Below, in pieces: positions 11,498 through 20,548 of a stretch of DNA of 64,000 bases. Position 1 is the first letter of the stretch; each line of letters opens with the position of its first letter. The notes beneath the pieces were generated by a model that worked only from the letters and a program-made list of their open reading frames with translations, searched no databases and was not told the DNA's origin. Both the position numbers and the translations under genes were made by a program. Origin of the DNA: Mycobacterium asiaticum DSM 44297 (lineage in GTDB: Bacteria > Actinomycetota > Actinomycetes > Mycobacteriales > Mycobacteriaceae); contig NZ_HG964936.1 in NCBI RefSeq assembly GCF_000613245.1, positions 1,516,815-1,580,814 of the forward strand, given 5' to 3'.

Positions 11498-13975
11498 ATG
11501 GGCCCCCCGGGTGTGAACCCGCACCCGGCGGACCCGTCCGAACTGGGAGGAGCAACGGAAAGCGCCTGTGCCGCAGTCGATTTGGCTGCCGCCAGGCGCG
11601 ATCTGTTGTCTGACGGGCATCGCGACATGGCACCGGCCGAGTTGCGTCAGGCATGCCTGGAGTTGCACGAGACCTGGTTGGTCGCCAAGGCCGGACAGAT
11701 CGGGATCACCGAGGACAGCGGGTTCGCGATCGTCGGTGTCGGTGGTCTCGGGCGCCGCGAATTCCTGCCCTACTCTGACCTGGACCTGGTGCTACTGCAC
11801 GACGGCAAGCCTGCCGACGAGCTGGGGCCCGTCGCGGACAAACTGTGGTATCCGTTGTGGGACGCCAACATTCGGCTTGACCACAGTGTGCGCACGGTCG
11901 GTGAGGCGCTGGCCACCGCCGGCTCGGATCTGACCGCCGCGCTGGGAATGCTGGAAGCGCGGCACATCGCCGGCGAACAGCGGCTCTCGGCCGAGCTGAT
12001 CGACGGCGTCCGGCGGCAATGGCGCAGCGGAATCCGTTCTCGCATGGACGAACTCGTAGAGATGACGCATGCCCGGTGGCTGCGGCTGGGTCGGATCGCC
12101 CATCGCGCCGAACCCGACCTGAAGTCGGGCCGTGGCGGTCTGCGCGATGTCCAGCTACTCAACGCGCTGGCGCTGGCGCAGCTGATCGACCGGCACGGCA
12201 TGGCGCGAGCCGACTCAGCGGTCGGTTCGCTCGACGACGCGTACCTGACGTTGCTCGATGTGCGGACCGAGCTGCACCGGGTGTCTGGGCGGGGCCGCGA
12301 CCAGCTGCTGGCCCAGTTCGCCGACGAGATCAGCGAGGCGCTGGGCGTCGGCGACCGCTTTGACCTGGCCCGAATGTTGTCCAGCGCGGGCCGCACCATC
12401 AGCTTCCACGCGGTCACCGGTCTGCGCACGGCCGCCAACGCGTTGCCCCGGCGCGGCATCTCGGCGCTGGTGCGGCGGCCCAAGCGGCGCCCGCTGGACG
12501 AGGGCGTCGTCGAATACGCCGGCGAGATCGTGCTGGCCCGCGAGGCGCAGCCGCAGCACGATCCCGGCCTGGTGCTGCGGGTCGCCGCGGCGGCGGCCGA
12601 CACCGGCGTGCCCATCGGCGCGGCGACCCTGAGCCGGCTGGCCGACAACGTGCCCCCGCTGCCGACGCCGTGGCCGCGCGAGGCACTGGACGACCTGTTG
12701 GTGGTGCTGCTGGCCGGCCCGACCGCGGTGCCGACCATCGAGGCGCTGGACCGCACCGGCTTGTGGGGCCAGCTGCTGCCCGAATGGGACGCGATCCGGG
12801 ACCTGCCGCCGCGCGACGTGTCGCACAAGTGGACGGTGGACCGCCACGTGGTGGAGTGCGCCGTGCACGCCGCGCCGCTGACCACCAACGTGGCCCGACC
12901 GGATCTGCTCGCGCTGGGGGCGTTGCTGCACGACATCGGTAAGGGGCGGGGAGCCGACCACAGCGTGCTGGGAGCCGAACTAGTGGTTCCGATCGGTGAG
13001 CGATTGGGGCTGGCACCCGCTGACATCGACACGCTGTCCAAGATGGTTCGCCACCATCTGCTGCTGCCGATCACGGCGACCCGCAGCGACCTCAACGACC
13101 CAGCCACCATCGAGGCCGTGTCGGAAGCGCTCGGCGGGGACCCGCAGCTGCTGGAGCTGATGCACGCCCTTTCGGAGGCCGATTCGAAGGCCACCGGTCC
13201 GGGTGTGTGGAGCGACTGGAAGGCGTCCCTGGTCGACGACCTGGTGCGGCGTTGCCGCATGGCGATGGCGGGTGAGGAGCCGCCGCAAGCGGAACCGACT
13301 GCGCCGCATTACCTTTCGTTGGCGGCGCGGCAGGGCGTGCACGTCGAGATCAACCCGGGCGCCGGCGAGCGCCTGCATGCCGTGATGGTGGCGCCCGACG
13401 AACGCGGGTTGGTGTCGAAGGCCGCCGCCGTGTTGGCGTTGAACTCACTGCGGGTCCATTCGGCTTCGGTCAACATCCATGAGGGCGTCGCGATCACTGA
13501 GTTCGTGGTGTCGCCGCTGTTCGGTTCGCCACCGGCGGCCGATTTGCTGCGTCAATCGTTCGTGGGCGCGCTGCGCGGTGACGTCGACGTATTGGGCGCG
13601 TTGGAGAAGCGGGACAGCGACGCCGCCAGCGAAGCGACCGCCCGAGCCGGAGAGGTGCAGGTGGGCGTGCCGGTCACCCGTTCGACCGCGCCGCCGCGGA
13701 TCCTGTGGCTGGACACCGACACCCCGGGACAGCTGATCCTGGAAGTGCGCGCCATGGACCGCACGGGACTGCTAGCGCTGCTGGCCCGCGCGCTTGAGCG
13801 CGCCGAGACCGACATCGTCTGGGCCAAGGTAAACACCTTCGGGTCGACGGCCGCCGACGTCTTCTGCGTGACGGTGCCGACGGACACCGACGCCCGGTCC
13901 GCGGTGGAGAAGAACCTGTTGGCCGTGCTGGGTGCGCCGGCGGTGGTCATGGTCGACGAGCCCGTCGGTGACTAG
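11498..13975 (+). CDS. glnD: PII nucleotidyltransferase / deadenylylase GlnD
   Basis: An 825-residue, four-part enzyme: nucleotidyltransferase domain ([20 protein letters not shown], about residue 80), linker domain, HD phosphohydrolase domain ([11 protein letters not shown], about residue 475), and two C-terminal ACT domains that sense glutamine (starts near [14 protein letters not shown] and [14 protein letters not shown]). In actinobacteria GlnD adenylylates rather than uridylylates PII. The first roughly 20 residues ([10 protein letters not shown]) are weakly supported; the M. tuberculosis protein begins close to the segment aligned with [14 protein letters not shown], so translation may start at GTG 11513 or nearby. 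Confidence 0.93.
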   Translation: MGPPGVNPHPADPSELGGATESACAAVDLAAARRDLLSDGHRDMAPAELRQACLELHETWLVAKAGQIGITEDSGFAIVGVGGLGRREFLPYSDLDLVLLHDGKPADELGPVADKLWYPLWDANIRLDHSVRTVGEALATAGSDLTAALGMLEARHIAGEQRLSAELIDGVRRQWRSGIRSRMDELVEMTHARWLRLGRIAHRAEPDLKSGRGGLRDVQLLNALALAQLIDRHGMARADSAVGSLDDAYLTLLDVRTELHRVSGRGRDQLLAQFADEISEALGVGDRFDLARMLSSAGRTISFHAVTGLRTAANALPRRGISALVRRPKRRPLDEGVVEYAGEIVLAREAQPQHDPGLVLRVAAAAADTGVPIGAATLSRLADNVPPLPTPWPREALDDLLVVLLAGPTAVPTIEALDRTGLWGQLLPEWDAIRDLPPRDVSHKWTVDRHVVECAVHAAPLTTNVARPDLLALGALLHDIGKGRGADHSVLGAELVVPIGERLGLAPADIDTLSKMVRHHLLLPITATRSDLNDPATIEAVSEALGGDPQLLELMHALSEADSKATGPGVWSDWKASLVDDLVRRCRMAMAGEEPPQAEPTAPHYLSLAARQGVHVEINPGAGERLHAVMVAPDERGLVSKAAAVLALNSLRVHSASVNIHEGVAITEFVVSPLFGSPPAADLLRQSFVGALRGDVDVLGALEKRDSDAASEATARAGEVQVGVPVTRSTAPPRILWLDTDTPGQLILEVRAMDRTGLLALLARALERAETDIVWAKVNTFGSTAADVFCVTVPTDTDARSAVEKNLLAVLGAPAVVMVDEPVGD

Positions 13976-14084
13976 TGGCGATCGCTAGCGCGGCGCAGCC
14001 GGGCGCAGCGGGTCGCCACCATCGGGTCTAGTGGCGATCGCCAGCGCGGCGCAGCCGGGCGCAGCGGGTCGCCACCATCGGATC
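13973..14084. repeat. two tandem copies of a 56-bp GC-rich repeat
   Basis: Two head-to-tail copies, 13973-14028 and 14029-14084, differ at about two positions. The first begins with the TAG stop of glnD; the second ends inside the stop codon of the helicase on the other strand. Each copy is itself an imperfect inverted repeat (GTGGCGATCGC near the start, GCGGGTCGCCAC near the end), so each could form a strong hairpin acting as a bidirectional terminator between these convergent genes. Confidence 0.85.
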
Positions 14085-15861
14085 ACGCCGGTTCGGAATT
14101 GAGCTGGCGCACGGCCTCGATGCGGGCCTTGAGCTGATCCCGGGTCGCCGCCGCGATAGGGGGTCCACCGCACCGGCGGCGCAGCTCGTTGTGAATCCAG
14201 CCGTGCGGCTTGCCGGTCCGGTGGTGGGCGACCGACACCAGCGAGTTGAGTTCGCGGCGCAACTCGCGCAGCTGCCCGTGGGTAGTGATCGGCGTGGGCG
14301 GGCTTGACGCCGTCGCGGCGCGTTTCTGCAACTGCTCGTCCTGCCGCCGGTGCAGCAGCGCGCGCATCTGCTCGGCGTCCAACAGCCCCGGGATGCCCAG
14401 ATAGTCGGCCTCTTCTTCGCTGCCGGCGGGGGCGGCGGTGCCGAACGAGGAGCCGTCGAAAATCACCTGATCCAGCTCGGCGTCCGCGCCCAGTGAGGTG
14501 AAGCCGTTCTCTTCGGTCTTTTCGTTCTGCGTCCTGACCGCGGGATCTTCGTCAAGCGGATCACCCTCGGACACGCGGTGCGGTTTGCCCAGCACGTGAT
14601 TGCGCTGCGCCTCGAGCTCGCTGGCCAGTTGCAGCAGGTTGGGCACCGACGGCAGGAAGATGCTGGCCGTCTCGCCGGGGCGCCGCGAGCGCACGAACCG
14701 GCCGATCGCCTGCGCGAAGAACAGGGGAGTGGAGGCGCTGGTCGCGTAGATACCGACCGACAAGCGGGGCACGTCAACGCCTTCGGACACCATGCGCACC
14801 GCGACCAGCCATCGAGTGTCGCTCGCCGCGAACTCGCTGATGCGCGCCGAGGATCCGGGGTCGTCGGAGAGCACGACGGTCGGTGCTTCGCCGGTCAGCT
14901 TCTTGAGGAGGGTGGCGTAGGCGCGAGCGGCCGTTCGGTCGGACGCGATGATCATGCCGCCCGCGTCGGGCACGTGCTCGCGCAGCTGACGCAGCCGCTG
15001 GTCGGCGGCGGTGATCACGGCCGGCATCCATTCGCCGGCCGGGTCCAGTGCGGTGCGCCACGCCCGTGCGGTCTGTTCGGCCGACAGCGGCTCGCCGAGC
15101 CGCGCCTCGTGCTCCTCGCCCGCGCTGTCGCGCCAGCGGGCCTGGCCGGAATAGGCCATGAACACCACCGGGCGCACCACCCCGTCGGCCAGTGCTTCCG
15201 CGTAACCGTAGGTGTGGTCGGCCTGCGAGCGCATCAGGCCCTCGCTGTCGGGCTCGTAGTTGACGAACGGGATGGGGCTGTCGTCGGAGCGGAACGGCGT
15301 CCCGGTCAGGGCAAGTCGACGGGTCGCGTCGCTGAACGCCTCCCGGATCGCGTCGCCCCAGGTCTTGGCGTCCCCGCCGTGGTGGATCTCGTCGAAGATC
15401 ACCAAAGTCTTGCGCTGCTCGGTCCGCACCCGGTGCAACGTCGGATGAGAAGCCACCTGGGCGTAGGTGACCACCACGCCGTGGTACTCCGGCGAGGTCT
15501 GCGGGTTGGAGTTGGAGAACTTGGGGTCCAGCGCCAGGCCCTGACGCCCGGCGGCCTGCGCCCATTGGATCTTGAGGTGTTCGGTGGGGACGACGACGGT
15601 GAGCTGCTCGACGGCGCGGTGGCCCATCAGTTCACCCGCGATCCGCAGCGCGAACGCCGTCTTGCCCGACCCGGGAGTTGCGACGGCCAGGAAGTCGCGC
15701 GGCTCGGTGCCGAGGTACTTCACCAGCGCACGGCGCTGCCAACCGCGCAGCGGCCGGCTGCTATCGGCGGAACCGACCGGCTGCAGCGACAAAGATCCCC
15801 CCGAGTGGCTGGCTGGACTGATGCGCCTGTCGATGCCAGGTGCGGCTGTAAAATCTAGCAT
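14083..15861 (-). CDS. superfamily 2 DEAD/DEAH-type helicase (Rv2917 homologue)
   Basis: A 592-residue helicase-like ATPase. Motif I is ATPGSGKTAFALRIAG near residue 65, motif II is FDEIHHGGDAKTWG, motif III TGTPFRSD, and motif VI near the end of the second RecA domain reads QAIGRFVRSRRPGE. The C-terminal 150 residues lack a recognised catalytic motif. It is read opposite to its neighbours and converges on glnD. M. tuberculosis Rv2917 occupies the same position and orientation. The nucleic-acid substrate is unknown. Confidence 0.9.
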   Translation of the reverse strand: MLDFTAAPGIDRRISPASHSGGSLSLQPVGSADSSRPLRGWQRRALVKYLGTEPRDFLAVATPGSGKTAFALRIAGELMGHRAVEQLTVVVPTEHLKIQWAQAAGRQGLALDPKFSNSNPQTSPEYHGVVVTYAQVASHPTLHRVRTEQRKTLVIFDEIHHGGDAKTWGDAIREAFSDATRRLALTGTPFRSDDSPIPFVNYEPDSEGLMRSQADHTYGYAEALADGVVRPVVFMAYSGQARWRDSAGEEHEARLGEPLSAEQTARAWRTALDPAGEWMPAVITAADQRLRQLREHVPDAGGMIIASDRTAARAYATLLKKLTGEAPTVVLSDDPGSSARISEFAASDTRWLVAVRMVSEGVDVPRLSVGIYATSASTPLFFAQAIGRFVRSRRPGETASIFLPSVPNLLQLASELEAQRNHVLGKPHRVSEGDPLDEDPAVRTQNEKTEENGFTSLGADAELDQVIFDGSSFGTAAPAGSEEEADYLGIPGLLDAEQMRALLHRRQDEQLQKRAATASSPPTPITTHGQLRELRRELNSLVSVAHHRTGKPHGWIHNELRRRCGGPPIAAATRDQLKARIEAVRQLNSEPA

Positions 15862-16031
15862 GGCAACGCTTTTCGCCGTAGTTGCGACATGGCGATGCTG
15901 GTCGGCTCAGCGTGCCGCGCCGAGATTGAATTCAGGTACACCTCCCCCGGCGTGTCGTGTACCTGGTTTCAGTGTCGCGGGATCAAGTCGTGGCTCAACG
16001 GGGCCGCGGTGGCCCGGCTAGGCTGGCGGTC

Positions 16032-17594
16032 GTGTTTGAATCGCTCTCCGATCGCTTGACCGGTGCCCTTCAAGGGCTACGCGGCAAAGGCCGCCTCACC
16101 GACGCCGATATCGACGCCACCACCCGTGAGATCCGGCTTGCGCTGCTGGAAGCCGACGTTTCGCTGCCCGTCGTGCGGGCGTTCGTGCATCGGATCAAGG
16201 AACGCGCCCGGGGCGCCGAGGTGTCCGGTGCCCTGAACCCGGCGCAGCAGGTCGTCAAGATTGTCAATGAGGAACTCATCGGCATCCTCGGCGGGGAAAC
16301 CCGGGAGCTCGCGTACGCCAAGACCCCGCCGACCGTCATCATGCTCGCCGGCCTGCAGGGCTCCGGTAAGACGACGCTGGCCGGCAAGCTGGCCTACCGG
16401 CTCAAGAATCAGGGCCATACGCCGCTACTGGTGGCTTGCGACCTGCAGCGTCCGGCCGCCGTCAACCAGCTGCAGGTCGTCGGGCAGCGGGCCGGCGTGC
16501 CGGTGTTCGCGCCGCACCCCGGCGCATCCCCCGAGTCCGGCCCGGGTGACCCGGTCGCGGTCGCGGCGGCAGGCATCGCCGAGGCCAAGGCCAAACACCA
16601 CGACTTCGTCATCGTTGACACCGCTGGCCGGCTGGGTATCGACGAGGAGCTGATGGCCCAGGCCGCCGCCATCCGCGACGCGGTCAATCCCGACGAGGTG
16701 CTGTTCGTCCTGGACGCGATGATCGGTCAGGACGCCGTCGCCACCGCCCAGGCGTTCGGGGACGGCGTCGGATTCACCGGCGTCGTGTTGACCAAGCTGG
16801 ACGGCGACGCCCGTGGTGGCGCCGCGCTGTCGGTCCGCGAAGTCACCGGGGTGCCAATCCTTTTCGCCTCCACCGGGGAGAAGTTCGAAGACTTCGACGT
16901 CTTCCACCCGGACCGGATGGCCAGCCGCATCCTGGGCATGGGCGATGTGCTGAGCCTGATCGAGCAGGCCGAACAGGTCTTCGACGCCCAGCAGGCCGAG
17001 GCGGCCGCCGCCAAGATCGGCACCGGGGAACTTACGTTGGAAGACTTCCTCGAGCAGATGCTGGCGGTGCGCAAGATGGGCCCGATCGGCAACCTGCTGG
17101 GCATGCTGCCCGGCGGCGCGCAGATGAAGGACGCGCTGGCCGAGGTCGACGACAAGAGCCTCGACCGGCTACAGGCCATCATCCGCGGAATGACGCCCGA
17201 GGAGCGCGCCGACCCAAAGATCATCAATGCTTCCCGACGGCTGCGCATCGCCAACGGCTCCGGCGTCACGGTGTCCGAGGTCAACCAGCTGGTGGACCGG
17301 TTCTTCGAGGCCCGCAAGATGATGTCGTCGATGCTCGGTGGCATGGGGATACCGGGAATCGGGCGCAAGTCTTCGACACGCAAGTCCAAGAACGCAAAAG
17401 GCAAGAAGGGTAAGAAGGGCGGCCGCGGCCCGACGCCGCCGAAGGTGCGCAGCCCGTTCGGACCTGGAGCTGGGATGCCGGGCATGCCGGCCGGGTTCCC
17501 GGACCTGTCGCAGATGCCCGAGGGGCTCAACGAGTTGCCGCCCGGTCTGGCTGACTTCGACCTGTCCAAGCTGAAGTTCCCGGGCAAGAAGTAG
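16032..17594 (+). CDS. ffh: signal recognition particle protein Ffh
   Basis: A 520-residue SRP54 protein. The GTG start gives MFESLSDRLTGALQGLRGKG, the typical N-domain opening. The G domain has GLQGSGKTTLAGKLA, DLQRPAAVNQL, DTAGRLGIDEEL and TKLDGDARGGAAL. The C-terminal M domain is methionine-rich (KMGPIGNLLGMLPGG, MMSSMLGGMG), followed by a basic KKGKKGG segment and a Pro/Gly/Met-rich tail. It binds signal peptides and 4.5S RNA and docks with FtsY. Confidence 0.96.
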   Translation: MFESLSDRLTGALQGLRGKGRLTDADIDATTREIRLALLEADVSLPVVRAFVHRIKERARGAEVSGALNPAQQVVKIVNEELIGILGGETRELAYAKTPPTVIMLAGLQGSGKTTLAGKLAYRLKNQGHTPLLVACDLQRPAAVNQLQVVGQRAGVPVFAPHPGASPESGPGDPVAVAAAGIAEAKAKHHDFVIVDTAGRLGIDEELMAQAAAIRDAVNPDEVLFVLDAMIGQDAVATAQAFGDGVGFTGVVLTKLDGDARGGAALSVREVTGVPILFASTGEKFEDFDVFHPDRMASRILGMGDVLSLIEQAEQVFDAQQAEAAAAKIGTGELTLEDFLEQMLAVRKMGPIGNLLGMLPGGAQMKDALAEVDDKSLDRLQAIIRGMTPEERADPKIINASRRLRIANGSGVTVSEVNQLVDRFFEARKMMSSMLGGMGIPGIGRKSSTRKSKNAKGKKGKKGGRGPTPPKVRSPFGPGAGMPGMPAGFPDLSQMPEGLNELPPGLADFDLSKLKFPGKK

Positions 17595-17601
17595 TCCCGC
17601 C

Positions 17602-18678
17602 GTGCGGCTGCACGTGCGCGGTTCGGCTCTGCCTGGCGACATTCCCACCGAACTGTGGATCGTCGACGGCCACATCAGCACCGAACCGGTGTCCGGCGCC
17701 GACACCCTCTTCGAGGGCGGCTGGATCCTGCCGGGCCTGGTGGACGCGCATTGCCACGTCGGCCTCGGCGAGCATGGCGCCGTCGAACTCGACGAGGCGA
17801 TCACCCAGGCCGAGACCGAACGTGATGTCGGGGCGTTGTTGCTGCGGGACTGCGGCTCACCGATCGACACCCGCAGCCTCGACGATCACCACGACCTGCC
17901 CCGGATCATCCGGGCCGGTCGGCACCTGGCCAGGCCCAAACGCTACATCCCCGGCCTGCCAATTGACCTCGAAGACGAGTCCCAACTGCCGGCCGCGGTG
18001 GCCGAGCAGGCCCGGCGCGGTGACGGCTGGGTCAAGCTGGTCGGCGACTGGATCGACCGCAAGATTGGTGACCTCGCGCCGTTGTGGTCCGACGACGTCC
18101 TGCGGGAGGCCATCAATGCCGCGCACGCCGAGGGTGCCCGGGTCACGGCGCACGTGTTCGGCGAGGATGCGCTGCCCGGACTGATCCGCGCCGGCATCGA
18201 CTGCATCGAACACGGCACCGGCCTCACCGACGACACCATCGCGCTGATGGTCGAACGCGGCACCGCGGTGGTGCCCACCCTGATCAACCTGGAGAACTTC
18301 CCCGGCATCGCCGATGCCGCGACCCGCTATCCGACATATGCCGCGCACATGCGCGACCTGTACGACCGCGGGTACCGCCGGGTGGCGGCGGCGCGCGACG
18401 CCGGCGTGCCGGTATATGCAGGCACCGACGCCGGCGGCATGATCCGGCACGGTCGCATCGCCGACGAGGTGGACGCCTTGCGCGGGATCGGCATGAGCGC
18501 TGAGGAGGCGTTGGGTGCGGCGTGCTGGGACGCCCGGCGCTGGCTGGGCCGGCCAGGCCTCGAGGACGGGGCATCGGCAGATCTGTTGTGCTACTCGCAG
18601 GACCCACGACTGGGCCCGGGGGTGCTGACCCGGCCCGATCTGGTGATCCTGCGCGGCAACCCGTTTCGGCCCTCCTGA
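17602..18678 (+). CDS. metal-dependent amidohydrolase (Rv2915c homologue)
   Basis: A 358-residue member of the amidohydrolase superfamily. The first metal-binding motif is VDAHCHVGLGE, further ligand candidates lie in VTAHVFGEDA and CIEHGTGLTDD, and the catalytic Asp region is GTDAGGMIRHG. The beta-sandwich flanks (GGWILPGLVDAH, and DGASADLLCYSQDPR) are typical of the imidazolonepropionase/prolidase-like branch. The GTG start is 7 bases after ffh, suggesting cotranscription. The substrate cannot be deduced. Confidence 0.85.
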   Translation: MRLHVRGSALPGDIPTELWIVDGHISTEPVSGADTLFEGGWILPGLVDAHCHVGLGEHGAVELDEAITQAETERDVGALLLRDCGSPIDTRSLDDHHDLPRIIRAGRHLARPKRYIPGLPIDLEDESQLPAAVAEQARRGDGWVKLVGDWIDRKIGDLAPLWSDDVLREAINAAHAEGARVTAHVFGEDALPGLIRAGIDCIEHGTGLTDDTIALMVERGTAVVPTLINLENFPGIADAATRYPTYAAHMRDLYDRGYRRVAAARDAGVPVYAGTDAGGMIRHGRIADEVDALRGIGMSAEEALGAACWDARRWLGRPGLEDGASADLLCYSQDPRLGPGVLTRPDLVILRGNPFRPS

Positions 18679-18749
18679 CCAGGCAAGTATTCGCCCAGTG
18701 TTAGCCGCGCGCTGACTGCGCCCCGCGCGGGGATGGTTACTATCGCTGG

Positions 18750-20474
18750 ATGGCGTTGGCCAGCGGTGCGGCCTTTGCCGGGTACGTCGTGGTGCGGATG
18801 CTGAGTTCCTCCGCGACCGGTGGGCTGTACCTGGTGCAACGGCCTGATGTGCGCGGGTGGCGGGCCTTAAAGGTGCTGCCGTTGACGTTGTCGGCGGACG
18901 GCGATTTCCGCCGGAGGTTCCACCAAGAGACCCAGGTCGCAGCGACCATGTACCACCCCAACATCGTCGAAGTGCACGACCGCGGCGAGTTCGAGGGACA
19001 GCTGTGGATCGCGATGGACTACGTGGAAGGCACCGATGCTGCCCAGCTGATGGCCAGTCGGTTCCCGGCGGTGCTGCCGCTGGCCGAAGCGCTGGGCATG
19101 ATCACCGCGGTGGCCGGGGGCCTGGACTTCGCCCACCAGCGGGGGTTGCTGCATCGGGACGTCCGGCCGGCCAACATCCTGCTGGCGACGACGGACGAAC
19201 CGCGGATTCTGTTGACCGACTTCGGCTTGGCGCGTCCGCCCACCGAATCGGCCTACGCCGCGCCGGAGGAGCTCGCCGGTGCCGAGCCCGACGGTCGTGC
19301 CGACCAGTACGCGCTGGCCGCGACCGCCATGCACTTGTTCACCGGCGCGCCGCCTGCGGTCGGGACGCGACTGCGCGATCTGCGTCCCGACCTGGACCGG
19401 CTGGACGGGGTGCTGGGCCGGGCGATGGCCGAGAATCCGTCCGACCGGTTCGGTAGCTGCCGTGAGTTCGCCGAGGCGCTGGCCGCGCACGCCGGCGTCC
19501 CGGATCTGAGCGATCTCAACCACGGGGCCGCAGAGGCAGCCACGGTCGCCCAGGTCGCCGAGGTCGCCGAGCAGCCCGTTCCGGAACCCGCCTACGTCGT
19601 CGACTACCCGGCCTATGGCTGGCCCGAACCGCCGCAACCGCCGCCGCCAGCTCCGCGACCGGCCACCGTCCCGCCGCCGCGGCAAAACACGATGTTGCAG
19701 TCCGCCGCCGGGTCGCTGGCGCGACGGTTGGATGAGTTCTCCAATCGCACCAAACCGCGGCGGGGGCCGCGGCGGATCCTGGTCGGTGTCGCCGCGGTAC
19801 TGCTGCTGGCCGGCCTGTTCGCAGCCGGCGTCTCGATCGGGCGCAAGACCATGACGATGTCGACTCAGGCGGGCAACCCCGCCACCACGACGCCGGCTGC
19901 GTCGAGCACCACACCGAGTAGCACCCCCGCCGGCTCACCGCTTCCGCTCGAGGGCATGTACGTGATCGAGGTGCAGCGCTCGAGGCAGACCTTCAACAAC
20001 ACCCCGACCCCGCAGCCGCCGGACGTCGCCACCTGGTGGGCGTTCCGGTCGTCGTGCACGCCCACGCGCTGCGTGGCGGCGGCGACTCTGCTCAACGACG
20101 CGGACCACACCCAGGCGAAGTCTCCGGACGTGCACCCGCTGCTGCTCGAGTTCCAGGGCGGACAGTGGCGATCGCGGCCGGAAACCACCAAATTTCCCTG
20201 CATCGGGCCCAATGGCGTGGCCAGCACCCAGACCACCGTGCAGGTGGTGGCACTGCGTCCAGAACCGGAGGGCAACCTGGCCGGCGAGATGACCGTCACG
20301 GTGAAGACCGACGAATGTAGCCAGCAGGGGGGAGTCATCCGCATCCCCGCTCAAGCGAGCCGGACCGGCGAGACGCCGCCCGGGGTGAACGTCCCGGACC
20401 CGGTGCGGATCACGCCCACTAGCGAACCGCCCACCGTGACACTCACGGGTCCGCCAACCACCACACACCGTTAG
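18750..20474 (+). CDS. pknI: transmembrane Ser/Thr protein kinase PknI
   Basis: A 574-residue receptor-type kinase. The intracellular kinase domain spans about residues 10-250: ATP-binding Lys in RALKVLPL, catalytic loop LLHRDVRPANILL, and DFG in LLTDFGLARPP. The activation segment to APEEL is very short and lacks the usual threonine pair. A Pro-rich juxtamembrane region is followed by one membrane helix (ILVGVAAVLLLAGLFAAGVS) and an extracytoplasmic domain with several cysteines. Position between the Rv2915c and Rv2913c homologues matches PknI, which is linked to growth and division control in M. tuberculosis. Confidence 0.92.
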   Translation: MALASGAAFAGYVVVRMLSSSATGGLYLVQRPDVRGWRALKVLPLTLSADGDFRRRFHQETQVAATMYHPNIVEVHDRGEFEGQLWIAMDYVEGTDAAQLMASRFPAVLPLAEALGMITAVAGGLDFAHQRGLLHRDVRPANILLATTDEPRILLTDFGLARPPTESAYAAPEELAGAEPDGRADQYALAATAMHLFTGAPPAVGTRLRDLRPDLDRLDGVLGRAMAENPSDRFGSCREFAEALAAHAGVPDLSDLNHGAAEAATVAQVAEVAEQPVPEPAYVVDYPAYGWPEPPQPPPPAPRPATVPPPRQNTMLQSAAGSLARRLDEFSNRTKPRRGPRRILVGVAAVLLLAGLFAAGVSIGRKTMTMSTQAGNPATTTPAASSTTPSSTPAGSPLPLEGMYVIEVQRSRQTFNNTPTPQPPDVATWWAFRSSCTPTRCVAAATLLNDADHTQAKSPDVHPLLLEFQGGQWRSRPETTKFPCIGPNGVASTQTTVQVVALRPEPEGNLAGEMTVTVKTDECSQQGGVIRIPAQASRTGETPPGVNVPDPVRITPTSEPPTVTLTGPPTTTHR

Positions 20475-20490
20475 ATCCACGAGATAAAGA

Positions 20491-20519
20491 TTGCGAGTGA
20501 TCGCTATCTATGTTAGCGT
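20491..20519 (+). promoter_or_regulatory. candidate sigma-A-type promoter
   Basis: TTGCGA, a 17-base spacer, then TAGCGT, about 30 bases before the GTG start of the aminoacylase-like gene. The spacing is canonical and the -10 fits the loose mycobacterial consensus. This is a motif call only. Confidence 0.45.
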
Positions 20520-20548
20520 CTTGCCAACGCGACGACTTGGAGGAAACT

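Noticed and set aside
14578..15858. A 426-residue plus-strand frame opposite the helicase
   Set aside because: It mirrors the helicase gene with Gly/Arg/Val-rich shadow composition and no domain; the minus-strand helicase motifs are unambiguous.
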